Shown: piece after piece, positions 45,616 to 53,271 of the stretch
Numbering within the stretch: the stretch's first letter is position 1
How the letters are laid out: the number at the start of each line of letters is the position of its first letter
Origin: Pseudomonas gingeri
GTDB taxonomy: Bacteria; Pseudomonadota; Gammaproteobacteria; Pseudomonadales; Pseudomonadaceae
Assembly (NCBI RefSeq): GCF_013386115.1
Contig: NZ_JACAOR010000011.1
Coordinates: 434,001-498,000 of the forward strand
Reading direction: 5' to 3'
DNA: 64,000 nt
Made by a program: the position numbers and the translations under genes
Notes under the pieces: generated by a model
The model's input: the letters and a program-made list of their open reading frames with translations, nothing else
What the model was told of the DNA's origin: nothing
The model's database searches: none

Positions 45616-45831
45616 CTAATCCTTTTCCAGATTTTTTAATCGTGCCAAGCCCTGATTGATAAAACCCGCATTCTCGCCGATTCGCTCAAGTGCCACACAG
45701 GCATTCTCCCGCACGGTCTCGTATCCCTGGCGCTCGACTAATAGCACCAATTCCATCAGCGCAGCTTTGAGGCCCAGCTGATTTTCGTACATCTTTTCGA
45801 CGACGACGGTAAAGGAATATTCGCTGGCCAT
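45616..45831 (-). CDS. Small helical protein (71 aa), first gene of island operon
   Basis: The product (MASEYSFTVVVEKMYENQ...) begins with a short beta segment and continues as two amphipathic helices with heptads (LMELVLLVERQGYETV, CVALERIGENAGF). GGAG precedes the ATG by eight bases. Similar 70-residue proteins are common on Pseudomonas islands and prophages, with no known function. Its one-base spacing to the next gene suggests stoichiometric production. Confidence 0.6.
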   Translation of the reverse strand: MASEYSFTVVVEKMYENQLGLKAALMELVLLVERQGYETVRENACVALERIGENAGFINQGLARLKNLEKD

Positions 45832-45899
45832 AAATTCGACTCCATTCGGAAAGCAGGAAGCATAGCAGGGCGCGCGAGGAGGCTAATTTCAGTTCGAGG

Positions 45900-46191
45900 C
45901 TGGGAAAAAGGTAATTTTGGTAAGCCGATGCGGAAAAAAGGCTGCAGCCCTTATAGCGCTTGGCTTTTATGTATTACCTTGGGAAATAATATTTGGTAAG
46001 CCAGGAGGTAATATTTCGCCAACTACCTGATTTTTAAGGGTTTCGTAAGCTGTTGAGATTACTACTACTAAAGGTAATTTTCTAACTTTTTTCTTACCCT
46101 GTTATTATCTTTTTAGAGTTTCTCTAAAATTCTGATTTTATTGTGTTTTTTTATGCTAAAAAGAAAATTACCAAAGTTACCTTTTTTCCAG
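45900..46191. repeat. AT-rich tract with GGTAA iteron-like and inverted repeats
   Basis: The 624-base gap between the operon and the right dusA repeat holds no gene. CTGGGAAAAAGGTAATTTTGGTAAGC at 45900-45925 is inverted as GAAAATTACC...CTTTTTTCCAG at 46163-46191. GGTAA or TTACC words recur near 45910, 45919, 45974, 45996, 46007, 46073, 46094, 46168 and 46177. The tract between is extremely AT-rich. It looks like an origin or a multi-site operator of the island; the rest (46192-46455) shows nothing recognisable. Confidence 0.6.
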
Positions 46192-46427
46192 GGGGCAACC
46201 TGAAAACGGGGTGAGGTATAAAGCGAGTAGGTTGGCTGGCCGTCCATGCACGCGGTTTAACTCTCAGAAAACTCGCCTGATCCGACGATAGACATTGCCG
46301 GGATTGGAGCCGAGAATCGATGCTTAAAATTTGCTAAAGCAGTCGGCAGAAGCGATAGGGTGATGAGGGAGTAAAACGTAGCTGGTACGCAACTGGTACG
46401 CGGGTTGGCGGGGAGGCGTTTGCGCCT

Positions 46428-46532
46428 TTAGTTACGGGAGGTATAAGAGAAGTTAGTCCAATCCATCATCGGTGCAACGCTGAAGCAGCGAAAGGGCTCG
46501 GAGCGGCAAGGGGTAACGTCGTTCAAAGGCAT
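46428..46532 (-). pseudogene. dusA: Displaced 5' fragment of dusA
   Basis: Reading from 46532, MPLNDVTPCRSEPFRCFSVA then PMMDWTN matches the first 25 residues of DusA (MPLNDVTPTRSEPSRRFSVA, PMMDWTD), then runs into island DNA and stops after FSYTSRN. This is the original dusA start cut off by integration. It still has its promoter region and may be transcribed to give a short peptide. Confidence 0.9.
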
Positions 46533-46618
46533 GAAAGGTCTGTCGTTGTGGGCGCAGCCGGCGCGGGGCGCGGGCTTGAGTGGCGTGAGGCTGAATGCGG
46601 TGGAGTTCATCAGAATAT
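46456..46618. repeat. Right direct repeat (attR side): original dusA 5' end and leader
   Basis: Begins GTCCAATCCATCATCGG and continues with GAACG-like coding and leader DNA matching 41156-41334, lacking about 12 bases present near 41265-41276. It marks the right boundary of the island; chromosomal DNA resumes after it. Confidence 0.9.
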
Positions 46619-46630
46619 GGGGTGGTTCAG

Positions 46631-46753
46631 ATGATGACGGCTGCGTCGGATAACTACGAGGCCAGGCTCTCAGGACTGCTTAAATCCGTTCACGCCGTTG
46701 AGAGCCAGGATCAAATCGTGCTCACTCATTGGCGGGCTGTAAGAAGTCACTGA
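46631..46753 (+). CDS. Doubtful 40-codon ORF or gene remnant
   Basis: ATG ATG ACG GCT to TGA encodes MMTAASDNYEARLSGLLKSV and 20 further residues, predicted helical. It lies just outside the island between the dusA remnant and the SDR gene. No family is recognised and the ribosome site (GGTGG) is poor. It may be debris. Confidence 0.2.
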   Translation: MMTAASDNYEARLSGLLKSVHAVESQDQIVLTHWRAVRSH

Positions 46754-46828
46754 TCAGGGTGATGAAAGATGTGCCCCCTGGCTTAGGCCGAAGGGGCGGG
46801 AAAGATCACACCAGCTGAAACCGCTGAC

Positions 46829-47578
46829 CTACACCTGAGCCATACCCCCATCCACGCAAAGATCGATACCCGCAACAAAACTGCTTTCATCGGACGCAAG
46901 GAACAACGCCGCCGAGGCAATTTCATCCGGGCGACCCAGGCGGCCCAATGGCACCGCTTGGGCAAAGGAGGTCTTCACTTGATCGACTTCCTCTTTTGTC
47001 GTCGCCTGGCTGTCCATGATCGGGGTATCGACCGGGCCGGGGCTGAGGGTGTTGACGCGGATACCGCGATCCTTGAGTTCGAGGGTCCAGGTCCTGGAGA
47101 ACGAGCGGATGGCCGCCTTGGTCGCGCTGTAGGTGCTGTAGCCGGGAATGCCTTTGGTCGACGCGATAGAGGCGGTCAGGATGATCGAGCCGCCGTTGCG
47201 CATCAGCGGCAGGGCTTTTTGTACGCTGAACAACAGGCCCTTGACGTTGATGTCGAAGGTCTTGTCATAGTGCTCGGCGCTGATCTCGTCGATGGACTTG
47301 TTGTCGACGATGCCCGAGTTGGCGAAGAGCACGTCGATGCTGCCTTTCTCGCGCTGTACGACTGCGTAAAGCCGGTCCAGGTCTTGCTGGTTGGAGACGT
47401 CACCCTGAACGGCGGTGACATTCCGGCCGATAAGCGCGACTGCCTTGTCCAGCTCTGCCTGGCGTCGGCCAGTGATGAACACGTAAGCACCTTCGCTCAC
47501 GAATCGCTGCGCGGTGGCCAGGCCAATGCCGCTGCTGCCGCCGGTGATGACTGCGATCTTGCCTTGTAATCTGCTCAT
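46829..47578 (-). CDS. SDR family oxidoreductase (classical short-chain dehydrogenase)
   Basis: The 249-residue NAD(P)-dependent enzyme has the TGGSSGIG cofactor motif (residues 12-19), NAG-equivalent FANSG, and the Ser-Tyr-Lys triad in ILTASIAS...YSTYSATKAA. The position after strand 2 ends in TGRRQ, suggesting NADPH preference. Start 47578 (MSRLQGKIAV) gives the usual family length; an in-frame extension to 47698 is rejected. It is followed downstream by island-edge DNA. The substrate is unknown. Confidence 0.92.
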   Translation of the reverse strand: MSRLQGKIAVITGGSSGIGLATAQRFVSEGAYVFITGRRQAELDKAVALIGRNVTAVQGDVSNQQDLDRLYAVVQREKGSIDVLFANSGIVDNKSIDEISAEHYDKTFDINVKGLLFSVQKALPLMRNGGSIILTASIASTKGIPGYSTYSATKAAIRSFSRTWTLELKDRGIRVNTLSPGPVDTPIMDSQATTKEEVDQVKTSFAQAVPLGRLGRPDEIASAALFLASDESSFVAGIDLCVDGGMAQV

Positions 47579-47855
47579 GTCTATTTCTCTCGGGAGGATG
47601 CGAACACGACTGGCGCTGCGTTGAGTCGCCAGCCTCGTGGTGGGCATCAGTTTCTCCTTCGAGGTAAATACCGAGAACGCCGGTTGTGTGAATAACACCT
47701 ATGCCTGAGTTGAATGAGGTGACAGGGTACTTTTTGTGAGTCGCGCACCGGATTGGTCGCAGGATTGAAGTCCCCACATCAATTCGATCCGGTCGCCCGT
47801 ATCCAGTCCAGGGAGGCTCGTACCTGGGCAGCGATAGTGACTTGTCCTTTGAAAC

Positions 47856-49232
47856 CTAACCCTGCGACCTCAACCCTTTCACCAGCCACGCCCCAACCAG
47901 CAGAACCAGCGCATTGATCGCAAAGGCAATCCTCACCGACAGCGCCCAGTCGCTGATTGCGTACAGCACAATCCCCATCACCGCTACGCCTGCGAGTGCA
48001 CCGATCTGGCGATTGGCATTGAGCGAGGCGGCCGCGACGTTGGAGTAGGTGGCGCCGGCCACATGCATGACGCTGCTGATGGCCGCGGGCAGCGCCAGTC
48101 CCATGCCGGCATTGCACAAGGCAATGGCCGGCACGATCCAGAGGTAGGCCACGCCACCGCCCACGCAGGCGGTGACAAGGCTGCCAAGTACGGCAATGCT
48201 CAGCCCGGTGAGCATCACCCGGCGTTCGCCGAAGCGCTGGGCGAAGCGGCCGGACGCATAGTTGCTGATCGGCACCGTGGCCATGACCGGCAGCATCCAG
48301 GCACCGGTCTGCAGCGCCGTGGTGTGGTGAAACTGCTGGAGCAGCAGGGCGACCAGGAAGATCTCGCCAAACAGGGCGAAGTTGATCAGAAAGCCCAGGC
48401 CGTTGAGGGCCCAGAAATTGGCGTTGTGGCGCAGCGGCGCAGGGATCACCGGCGAGGACGAGCGCTTTTCCCGCAGGATTACTGCGAGCGCACCGAAGGC
48501 GGCCACGGTCATCGCGATCCGGTTGGCCGGGGCTGTCCAGCCCAGCGACGGCCCTTCGATCAGGACGAAGCTGAGTCCGGCCAGGGTCAGCATGATCAGC
48601 AGGTGCGTGGGAAGGTTGAAGACGATGGGCCTGCGTGGGGAAGGATGTATCGTCCACAGCGTCAGCAGGATACCCAGCAGGCCGATCGGCAGGTTGAGGT
48701 AGAAGATGCTTCTCCAGCCGAGGTCATTGACCAGCAATCCGCCGATAAAGGGGCCGGAGCCGGCGGCGGCCCCGACGATGGCGCCCCAGATGCCGACCAT
48801 CCGTATGCGCGTGCTGCGGTCGGGAAAGGCTTCGGTCAGTAGGCTCAGGGAGCTGGGCATGAACAGTGCGGCGCCGATACCCTGCAGGAAGCGGGCGCCG
48901 ATCAGCATCGGTGCCGACGTTGCCAGGCCACATAGCAAGGACGCCAGGATGAACCAGGCGAGACCGAGCATATAGGCGCGCTTGGCCCCCAGCACATTCG
49001 CCAGGGCTCCGCCGAGCAACAGGAACGAGGCGAACATCAGGGTGTAGGCGTCGATGACCCAGACCAGCGATGATAGGGTCACGTCGAATTCCCGTTGCAG
49101 ATCCGAGAGCGCCACATTCACCACGGTCACATCGAGCATCGCCATGACAAAACCCAGTGCCACCGCCAAGAGCACCAGGGCAGTGGGGGCGCGGCTCGTG
49201 GGGGCCACGACGCTTTGGCAAGGCACACTCAT
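47856..49232 (-). CDS. DHA2-type MFS multidrug efflux transporter
   Basis: The 458-residue inner-membrane protein has about 14 hydrophobic segments. It carries the MFS motif C/D1 of drug exporters (GFVMAMLDVTVVNVALSDLQ, with the membrane Asp) and motif A LLGGALANVLGAKRAYMLGL. This is the EmrB/QacA/LfrA branch of proton-driven drug export. GAGGAG precedes the ATG. It lies 278 bases upstream of the SDR gene on the same strand; no TetR or MarR regulator gene is adjacent. Substrates are unknown. Confidence 0.92.
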   Translation of the reverse strand: MSVPCQSVVAPTSRAPTALVLLAVALGFVMAMLDVTVVNVALSDLQREFDVTLSSLVWVIDAYTLMFASFLLLGGALANVLGAKRAYMLGLAWFILASLLCGLATSAPMLIGARFLQGIGAALFMPSSLSLLTEAFPDRSTRIRMVGIWGAIVGAAAGSGPFIGGLLVNDLGWRSIFYLNLPIGLLGILLTLWTIHPSPRRPIVFNLPTHLLIMLTLAGLSFVLIEGPSLGWTAPANRIAMTVAAFGALAVILREKRSSSPVIPAPLRHNANFWALNGLGFLINFALFGEIFLVALLLQQFHHTTALQTGAWMLPVMATVPISNYASGRFAQRFGERRVMLTGLSIAVLGSLVTACVGGGVAYLWIVPAIALCNAGMGLALPAAISSVMHVAGATYSNVAAASLNANRQIGALAGVAVMGIVLYAISDWALSVRIAFAINALVLLVGAWLVKGLRSQG

Positions 49233-49442
49233 GCAGCAAACTCCTCAATCTTGGCGGGGGGAGTCCGGTCGGGCTTCGTCAGTACGATAGTCGATGCTTG
49301 GTATCTAGAATGCCAACGCATAAAACTGATTTCATGCAGTTGAAAGTCGAATGGATTGTGCTTGAAAGACTTGGGAGGGGGGCGTGGTGCCGATCTCTAT
49401 CCAGGCCGCCAGGGCGGGTAGGGGTCGGGGGTTGCCGCCGGA

Positions 49443-49736
49443 TCATGCAGACCCCGCTTCTTTCTGGTGTCGAACAGTCAGGATCGTGACGGTATCGAGA
49501 TCAATTCGATAGCGCGCTACATAGCCGCTGTCTCCAAAATCAATCAACCATTCCCGGTACTCATCGGGCAGGTCATCCACCAGTCTGCCGATCTGCGGCT
49601 GCGCTGCCAGTAGCCGCACACCCTGGATGATCGCTTCACCCGCGCGTTTCGCCGCATCGGCATTCTTTGGGCGAAGAAACTCCCGTAGCCGTTGAATATC
49701 CCGGATGGCGGCGGGGGCGAAGATCATTCGTGGCAT
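49443..49736 (-). CDS. RelE/ParE family toxin
   Basis: This 97-residue basic protein has the ParE fold signature: MIFAPAAIRDIQRLREFLRP at the N-terminus, the QPQIGRLVDDLPDEYREWLI core, and the terminal VARYRIDLDTVTILTVRHQK. ParE-type toxins poison DNA gyrase, whereas RelE types cut mRNA; the sequence favours ParE-like. It overlaps the antitoxin gene by 13 bases and is the second gene of the pair. Confidence 0.9.
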   Translation of the reverse strand: MPRMIFAPAAIRDIQRLREFLRPKNADAAKRAGEAIIQGVRLLAAQPQIGRLVDDLPDEYREWLIDFGDSGYVARYRIDLDTVTILTVRHQKEAGSA

Positions 49737-50002
49737 GGAGGTGCAGGTAGCTCGTTCTCAGTTCCCCAACTCGACAGCCATTTCTCGACATCTTCGGCCG
49801 TCGCGTGCAGTCCGGTGGCTTGAAATTCTTCCCAGGCTTGCAGCGTCTCCTGTCGGAACGTTTCACGTTTTTCTTCGCGCTCGACGTACTGTGCGATAGC
49901 CTCACGCATGATCCAGTGCGAAGTACGGCGGCGAGCATCGGCCAGATGCTGCACGCGTCCTTTCAGCTCATCATCAAGCTTGATGGAGGTTGGGGTTGCC
50001 AT
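49724..50002 (-). CDS. Ribbon-helix-helix (CopG-type) antitoxin
   Basis: The 92-residue product begins MATPTSIKLDDELKGRVQHL, a classic RHH DNA-binding domain, and continues with the helix SHWIMREAIAQYVEREEKRE. The acidic C-terminal half wraps the partner toxin. AGGAG sits six bases before ATG 50002. It should repress its own promoter and neutralise the toxin encoded just downstream. Confidence 0.9.
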   Translation of the reverse strand: MATPTSIKLDDELKGRVQHLADARRRTSHWIMREAIAQYVEREEKRETFRQETLQAWEEFQATGLHATAEDVEKWLSSWGTENELPAPPCHE

Positions 50003-50175
50003 GTCGGTCTCCTGTAGCAAAAGGTAATACCTGACGCTACTGCAGTTTAGTTACCGCACGCCACCCTGTCCATGACCTCGATTTCGACCTGAATCTTTGC
50101 GGGGCAATCAGCTCCGATCCGCACTACATTACTTTCAGACAGACCAAAATTTGCAAAGCCCGACAGGAGCCCCTC

Positions 50176-50433
50176 ATGACGATGATTGACTCGGATCTCT
50201 TGAAGCCCTACCTGGCGGCCCGGGACAGCGCTCGCGCGGCCTGGCGGCTGACGGTGGCGTCCTTGAGCAAGACGCCGAAGGAGGCGCTGGAGGAGGGGTT
50301 CAGGGCGGTCAGGATCGCCGAGCGGGCGTATTACCGCTGCTGCGAGGATCTGTGCAATGTGGTGCGCAGCGAGATGGAGCGGGCGGAGGATGAGGTGGCC
50401 GTGCGGGGGCGTTTTGTCGACGGTAGCCTCTAG
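50176..50433 (+). CDS. Small helical protein of unknown function (85 aa)
   Basis: ATG 50176 follows GGAGCCCCTC. The product is a charged two-helix protein (YLAARDSARAAWRLTVASLS, AERAYYRCCEDLCNVVRSEM) without signal peptide. Similar short conserved hypothetical proteins exist in Pseudomonas. It faces the antitoxin gene across a 170-base divergent gap. Confidence 0.6.
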   Translation: MTMIDSDLLKPYLAARDSARAAWRLTVASLSKTPKEALEEGFRAVRIAERAYYRCCEDLCNVVRSEMERAEDEVAVRGRFVDGSL

Positions 50434-50478
50434 GAGGCAGGCCACGGGGACGTGGCCTGTTGATTCCGGCGATGGGTC

Positions 50479-50784
50479 TTAAATCGTCAGCCGCCGGGGT
50501 CGTTCCAGCAGGGCATCCACCATCGCCCTGGCCATTTCCACCGAGTGCGTCACGGTCCAGATCTGATCGCTGGCGATGCCATTGGCGCCTGTGCTGATGT
50601 CGTCGGCAACGTATTCGGCCGTTTTCAGAAGTTGTGAAACGCTGGTCAGTGCGTCCTGGAGATTGATGTCTTCGCGTACGGAGAAGAGCGACTTTTTCTG
50701 AGAAAGAAGTACTTCGGACGTTTCAATAATGAGTGCAGGCGAAGTGCAGGGTGGATCAGGAACAATTTTCTTGTGCATGTTCAT
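50479..50784 (-). CDS. DUF6124/DUF3077-like small protein
   Basis: The 101-residue product starts MNMHKKIVPDPPCTSPALII; the N-terminal KKIVPDPP and the later LTSVSQLLKTAEYVADDI and SVEMARAMVDALLE match a family of short Pseudomonas proteins often present in many copies per genome. ATG 50784 has GGAG eight bases upstream. Function is unknown. The DNA upstream of its start is the repeat-like sequence 50837-51139. Confidence 0.75.
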   Translation of the reverse strand: MNMHKKIVPDPPCTSPALIIETSEVLLSQKKSLFSVREDINLQDALTSVSQLLKTAEYVADDISTGANGIASDQIWTVTHSVEMARAMVDALLERPRRLTI

Positions 50785-50836
50785 GGGGGCAACTCCAATG
50801 GTTCGTTGGACCGCCACCGCCTGCTGTCAAACAAGT

Positions 50837-51139
50837 TTAGGTGGCAGCTGTACGCAGGTTGACAGACCGGGAACCAAAGAAACCGGCGCATCCGAAGATG
50901 CCCTGCGCACAGCCGCCGCAACACGTAATCACAGGCGTAAAAAAAACGCCAGCAAATGGAGTTTGGGCGCTTATGCGCAGTGGTTCATTTCGGTCTGTCA
51001 AAACCGGTCGCCGATTTGGCGGCGACCCTGAAAAACTATCGGGATAGACAGGCTGCGGCAAGGCTGCGAATCCTGCAAAACCGTAGGTCTTATCGACGTT
51101 TCGAGTGGGCTATCTCCTACTCGTTGTGCCGAGCGTGAG
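50837..51139. repeat. Putative dispersed repeat next to the DUF6124-like gene
   Basis: The 658-base gap 50785-51442 begins with about 300 bases that I recognise, from memory, as a sequence repeated beside DUF6124-type genes in Pseudomonas genomes; it is often mis-called as small ORFs on either strand. It contains a hairpin GGTCGCCG-ATTT-GGCGGCGACC at about 51008-51029 and AAAAAACGCC / GGCGT-type tracts. No second copy is in the window to prove it. The rest of the gap (51140-51442) is AT-rich leader of the next gene with no gene seen. Confidence 0.45.
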
Positions 51140-51442
51140 CCACCCGACGCGTTCGGGATCCTCGGCGTCTGAAAATAAAAATTTACAAAGTTGAAATGAA
51201 CTTTTTCTGTTTTAAATAATGTCCTGTGTATTCATCTGCTTTGTAATCTTTGTGCGTAGTCCATTGCCTACATAGTGCGTAGGAGTAGCGGATAACTGGC
51301 TGTGGAAAACTCAAGATTACTCAATGAAATATGAAGCCGATCTGGAAAGTCCCTGTTTCACCGCCCATGAACAAAGCTCACATCTGCGTTAGGTTGACAG
51401 CGCTCCCCATGAGGGAGCCTGTTCAATCAATGGAGTGAGAAA

Positions 51443-52078
51443 ATGAACAAACCTTTACCCAATCCAGTGCTCCGGCACGGTCGTGTCATTTCCCCCGCCA
51501 GTCGCGGTTCGGTAGCCGTCGAAGTCGGTCTGCTCGGTAACTGGCAGGTCAATGAAATGGAAGGCGGCAAGAACTTTCCGGCGCTGACCGCCGGGCCTTT
51601 CCCCGCGCCCTTCGAGACGGATGATCCCAGCGTCGTGCCTCCGGCTGACGGCCATATCCTCAGTGGTGGCAAGACCGATGACCGCGATTGCCTCAACTTC
51701 ACCAACGAAGAAATGAGCCAGAAGCTCAATCGCCCCTTCACCTGGCCGCTGCTGAATGTCGATCCGGGCCAGGTCTTCCAGGTGAAATGGGAATACACCG
51801 CGCCCCATGTCACCCGTGGCTATCGCTGGTTGATCACCCGGGATGGCTGGGACCCGAAACAGCGCATCAGTCGTGCGCAGCTGGAGGCCAAGCCGTTCTT
51901 CGAGGACTTCTACCCGCAGGTGCCGTACTACCAGCATACCGACGAGCTCAAGGCCCGGGTCGATCATTCGGTGAAGCTGCCCTCCGGCAAGAAAGGCCAT
52001 CACGTCATCGTCCTGCTGTGGATCGTCGCCAATACCGGCAATGCCTTCTACCAGGCCTTCGATGTGGACTTCAAATAA
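51443..52078 (+). CDS. AA10 lytic polysaccharide monooxygenase (chitin-active type) without signal peptide
   Basis: This 211-residue protein is an AA10 (CBM33-like) copper enzyme that oxidatively cleaves chitin or cellulose. The would-be N-terminal copper His is H12 in RHGRVISPASRGS, the second brace His is H122 in YTAPHVTRGYRWLIT, and the C-terminal AFYQAFDVDF is the family end. The brace needs a free N-terminal His, yet only 11 non-hydrophobic residues (MNKPLPNPVLR) precede it. An in-frame TGA at 51410 rules out an upstream signal peptide. GGAGTGAGAAA precedes the ATG. It is paired with the chitinase gene 48 bases downstream. Confidence 0.88.
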   Translation: MNKPLPNPVLRHGRVISPASRGSVAVEVGLLGNWQVNEMEGGKNFPALTAGPFPAPFETDDPSVVPPADGHILSGGKTDDRDCLNFTNEEMSQKLNRPFTWPLLNVDPGQVFQVKWEYTAPHVTRGYRWLITRDGWDPKQRISRAQLEAKPFFEDFYPQVPYYQHTDELKARVDHSVKLPSGKKGHHVIVLLWIVANTGNAFYQAFDVDFK

Positions 52079-52126
52079 CGCCGTGAACCGGCGGACAACC
52101 CTGTGCAATTTCTGAAGGATCAGAAT

Positions 52127-53167
52127 GTGACCACTATCAATTTTTCACTGCAAAAATCCCAGGCCAATGATTCGGCATCGCTGATGCCGAGCCTGGATGG
52201 CAAGAAAATCCTCATGGGTTTCTGGCACAACTGGGCCGCAGGCCCGGGCGATGGCTATCAGGGCGGCAAGTTCGCCAATATTCCCCTGGTGGATATCCCC
52301 AAGGAATACAACGTTGTGGCCGTGGCTTTCATGAAGGGCAACGGTATCCCGACCTTCAAACCCTACAATCTCTCCGACGAGGAGTTTCGCCGCCAGGTCG
52401 GTGTGCTGAACAGCCAGGGCCGGGCGGTGCTGATTTCCCTTGGCGGCGCCGATGCGCATATCGAATTGCGCAAGGGCAGCGAGCAGCCGCTGGCCAATGA
52501 AATCATCCGCCTGGTGGAGACCTATGGTTTCGACGGGCTGGATATCGACCTGGAACAGAGCGCCATCGACTACGCCGACAACAAGGTCGTGCTGCCCGCT
52601 GCCCTGAAGCTGGTCAAGGATCACTACAAGGGCGAGGGCAAGCATTTCATCATCAGCATGGCGCCGGAGTTTCCCTATCTGAGCAGCAACGGCAAGTACG
52701 TCGACTACATCAAGGCCCTCGAAGGCTATTACGACTTTATCGCGCCGCAGTACTACAACCAGGGCGGCGACGGCGTCTGGGTGCCTGAAGCCAATGGCGG
52801 GCAGGGCGCCTGGATCGCGCAGAACAACGACGCGATGAAGGAGGACTTCCTCTACTACCTGACCGACAGCCTGGTGACGGGGACTCGCGGTTTCACCCGG
52901 ATCGCCGCGGACAAGTTCGTCATCGGCCTGCCGGCCAACGTCGATGCGGCGGCGACGGGCTATGTGATCGACCCGAAGGCGGTGAGCAATGCCTTCAAGC
53001 GACTTGATGCGGCAGGGCATTCGATCAAGGGGCTGATGACCTGGTCGATCAACTGGGACCAGGGCCTGAGTAAGAGTCAGGTGCCTTACAACTGGGAGTT
53101 CCGTAATCGTTATGCGCCACTGATCCACGGTGCACGAGCGACGACGGCGGACAAGCGCCAGGCGTGA
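52127..53167 (+). CDS. chiC: GH18 chitinase ChiC
   Basis: The 346-residue glycoside hydrolase 18 enzyme cleaves chitin. Its DxxDxDxE motif is intact (DGLDIDLE, E143 catalytic), with AVLISLGGADAH before it and FIAPQYYNQGGDG after. GTG 52127 is chosen over GTG 52103 because GAAGGA lies seven bases upstream and the resulting N-terminus (TTINFSLQKSQAND) matches P. aeruginosa ChiC as I recall it. Like that enzyme it has no signal peptide although it acts outside the cell. It probably forms an operon with the AA10 gene, giving combined oxidative and hydrolytic attack. Confidence 0.93.
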   Translation: MTTINFSLQKSQANDSASLMPSLDGKKILMGFWHNWAAGPGDGYQGGKFANIPLVDIPKEYNVVAVAFMKGNGIPTFKPYNLSDEEFRRQVGVLNSQGRAVLISLGGADAHIELRKGSEQPLANEIIRLVETYGFDGLDIDLEQSAIDYADNKVVLPAALKLVKDHYKGEGKHFIISMAPEFPYLSSNGKYVDYIKALEGYYDFIAPQYYNQGGDGVWVPEANGGQGAWIAQNNDAMKEDFLYYLTDSLVTGTRGFTRIAADKFVIGLPANVDAAATGYVIDPKAVSNAFKRLDAAGHSIKGLMTWSINWDQGLSKSQVPYNWEFRNRYAPLIHGARATTADKRQA

Positions 53168-53177
53168 GACGCCAGCA

Positions 53178-53211
53178 AGACAAAACCCGGCATTTTCGCT
53201 GGGTTTTGTCT
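53178..53211 (+). terminator. Terminator after chiC
   Basis: AGACAAAACCC pairs with GGGTTTTGTCT around a 12-base loop, ten bases after the stop. There is no long T tract, but the stem is perfect. Confidence 0.7.
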
Positions 53212-53271
53212 GTCTGGTCAGCGCCGTGCCCGGCGCTTGTCGGGGGGGATCAATATCGCCTACGGCCCGCT

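Larger units (their letters stand above)
41156..46460. mobile_element. dusA-integrated genomic island, integrase missing
   Basis: About 5.3 kb lies between two copies of the dusA 5' end. The 5' end of dusA is an established attachment site for a family of tyrosine integrases and their prophages or islands. Cargo: a beta-rich unknown protein, a Y1-type transposase with its repeats, a three-gene operon with a nuclease-like protein, and an AT-rich repeat tract. No integrase, excisionase or phage structural gene is visible, so the element is probably a decayed or satellite island. Base composition is visibly more AT-rich than the flanks. Confidence 0.85.

Noticed and set aside
41156..46460. Complete prophage
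   Set aside because: No integrase, repressor, replication, capsid, tail or lysis gene is visible in the interval.
50837..51061. Minus-strand ORF starting MPQPVYPDSFSGSPPNRRPV
   Set aside because: It reads through the repeat-like block and its hairpin; such ORFs look like recurrent artefacts of the dispersed sequence.
52103..52126. Earlier GTG start for chiC
   Set aside because: It lacks a ribosome site, while GTG 52127 has GAAGGA at proper spacing and gives the known ChiC-like N-terminus.
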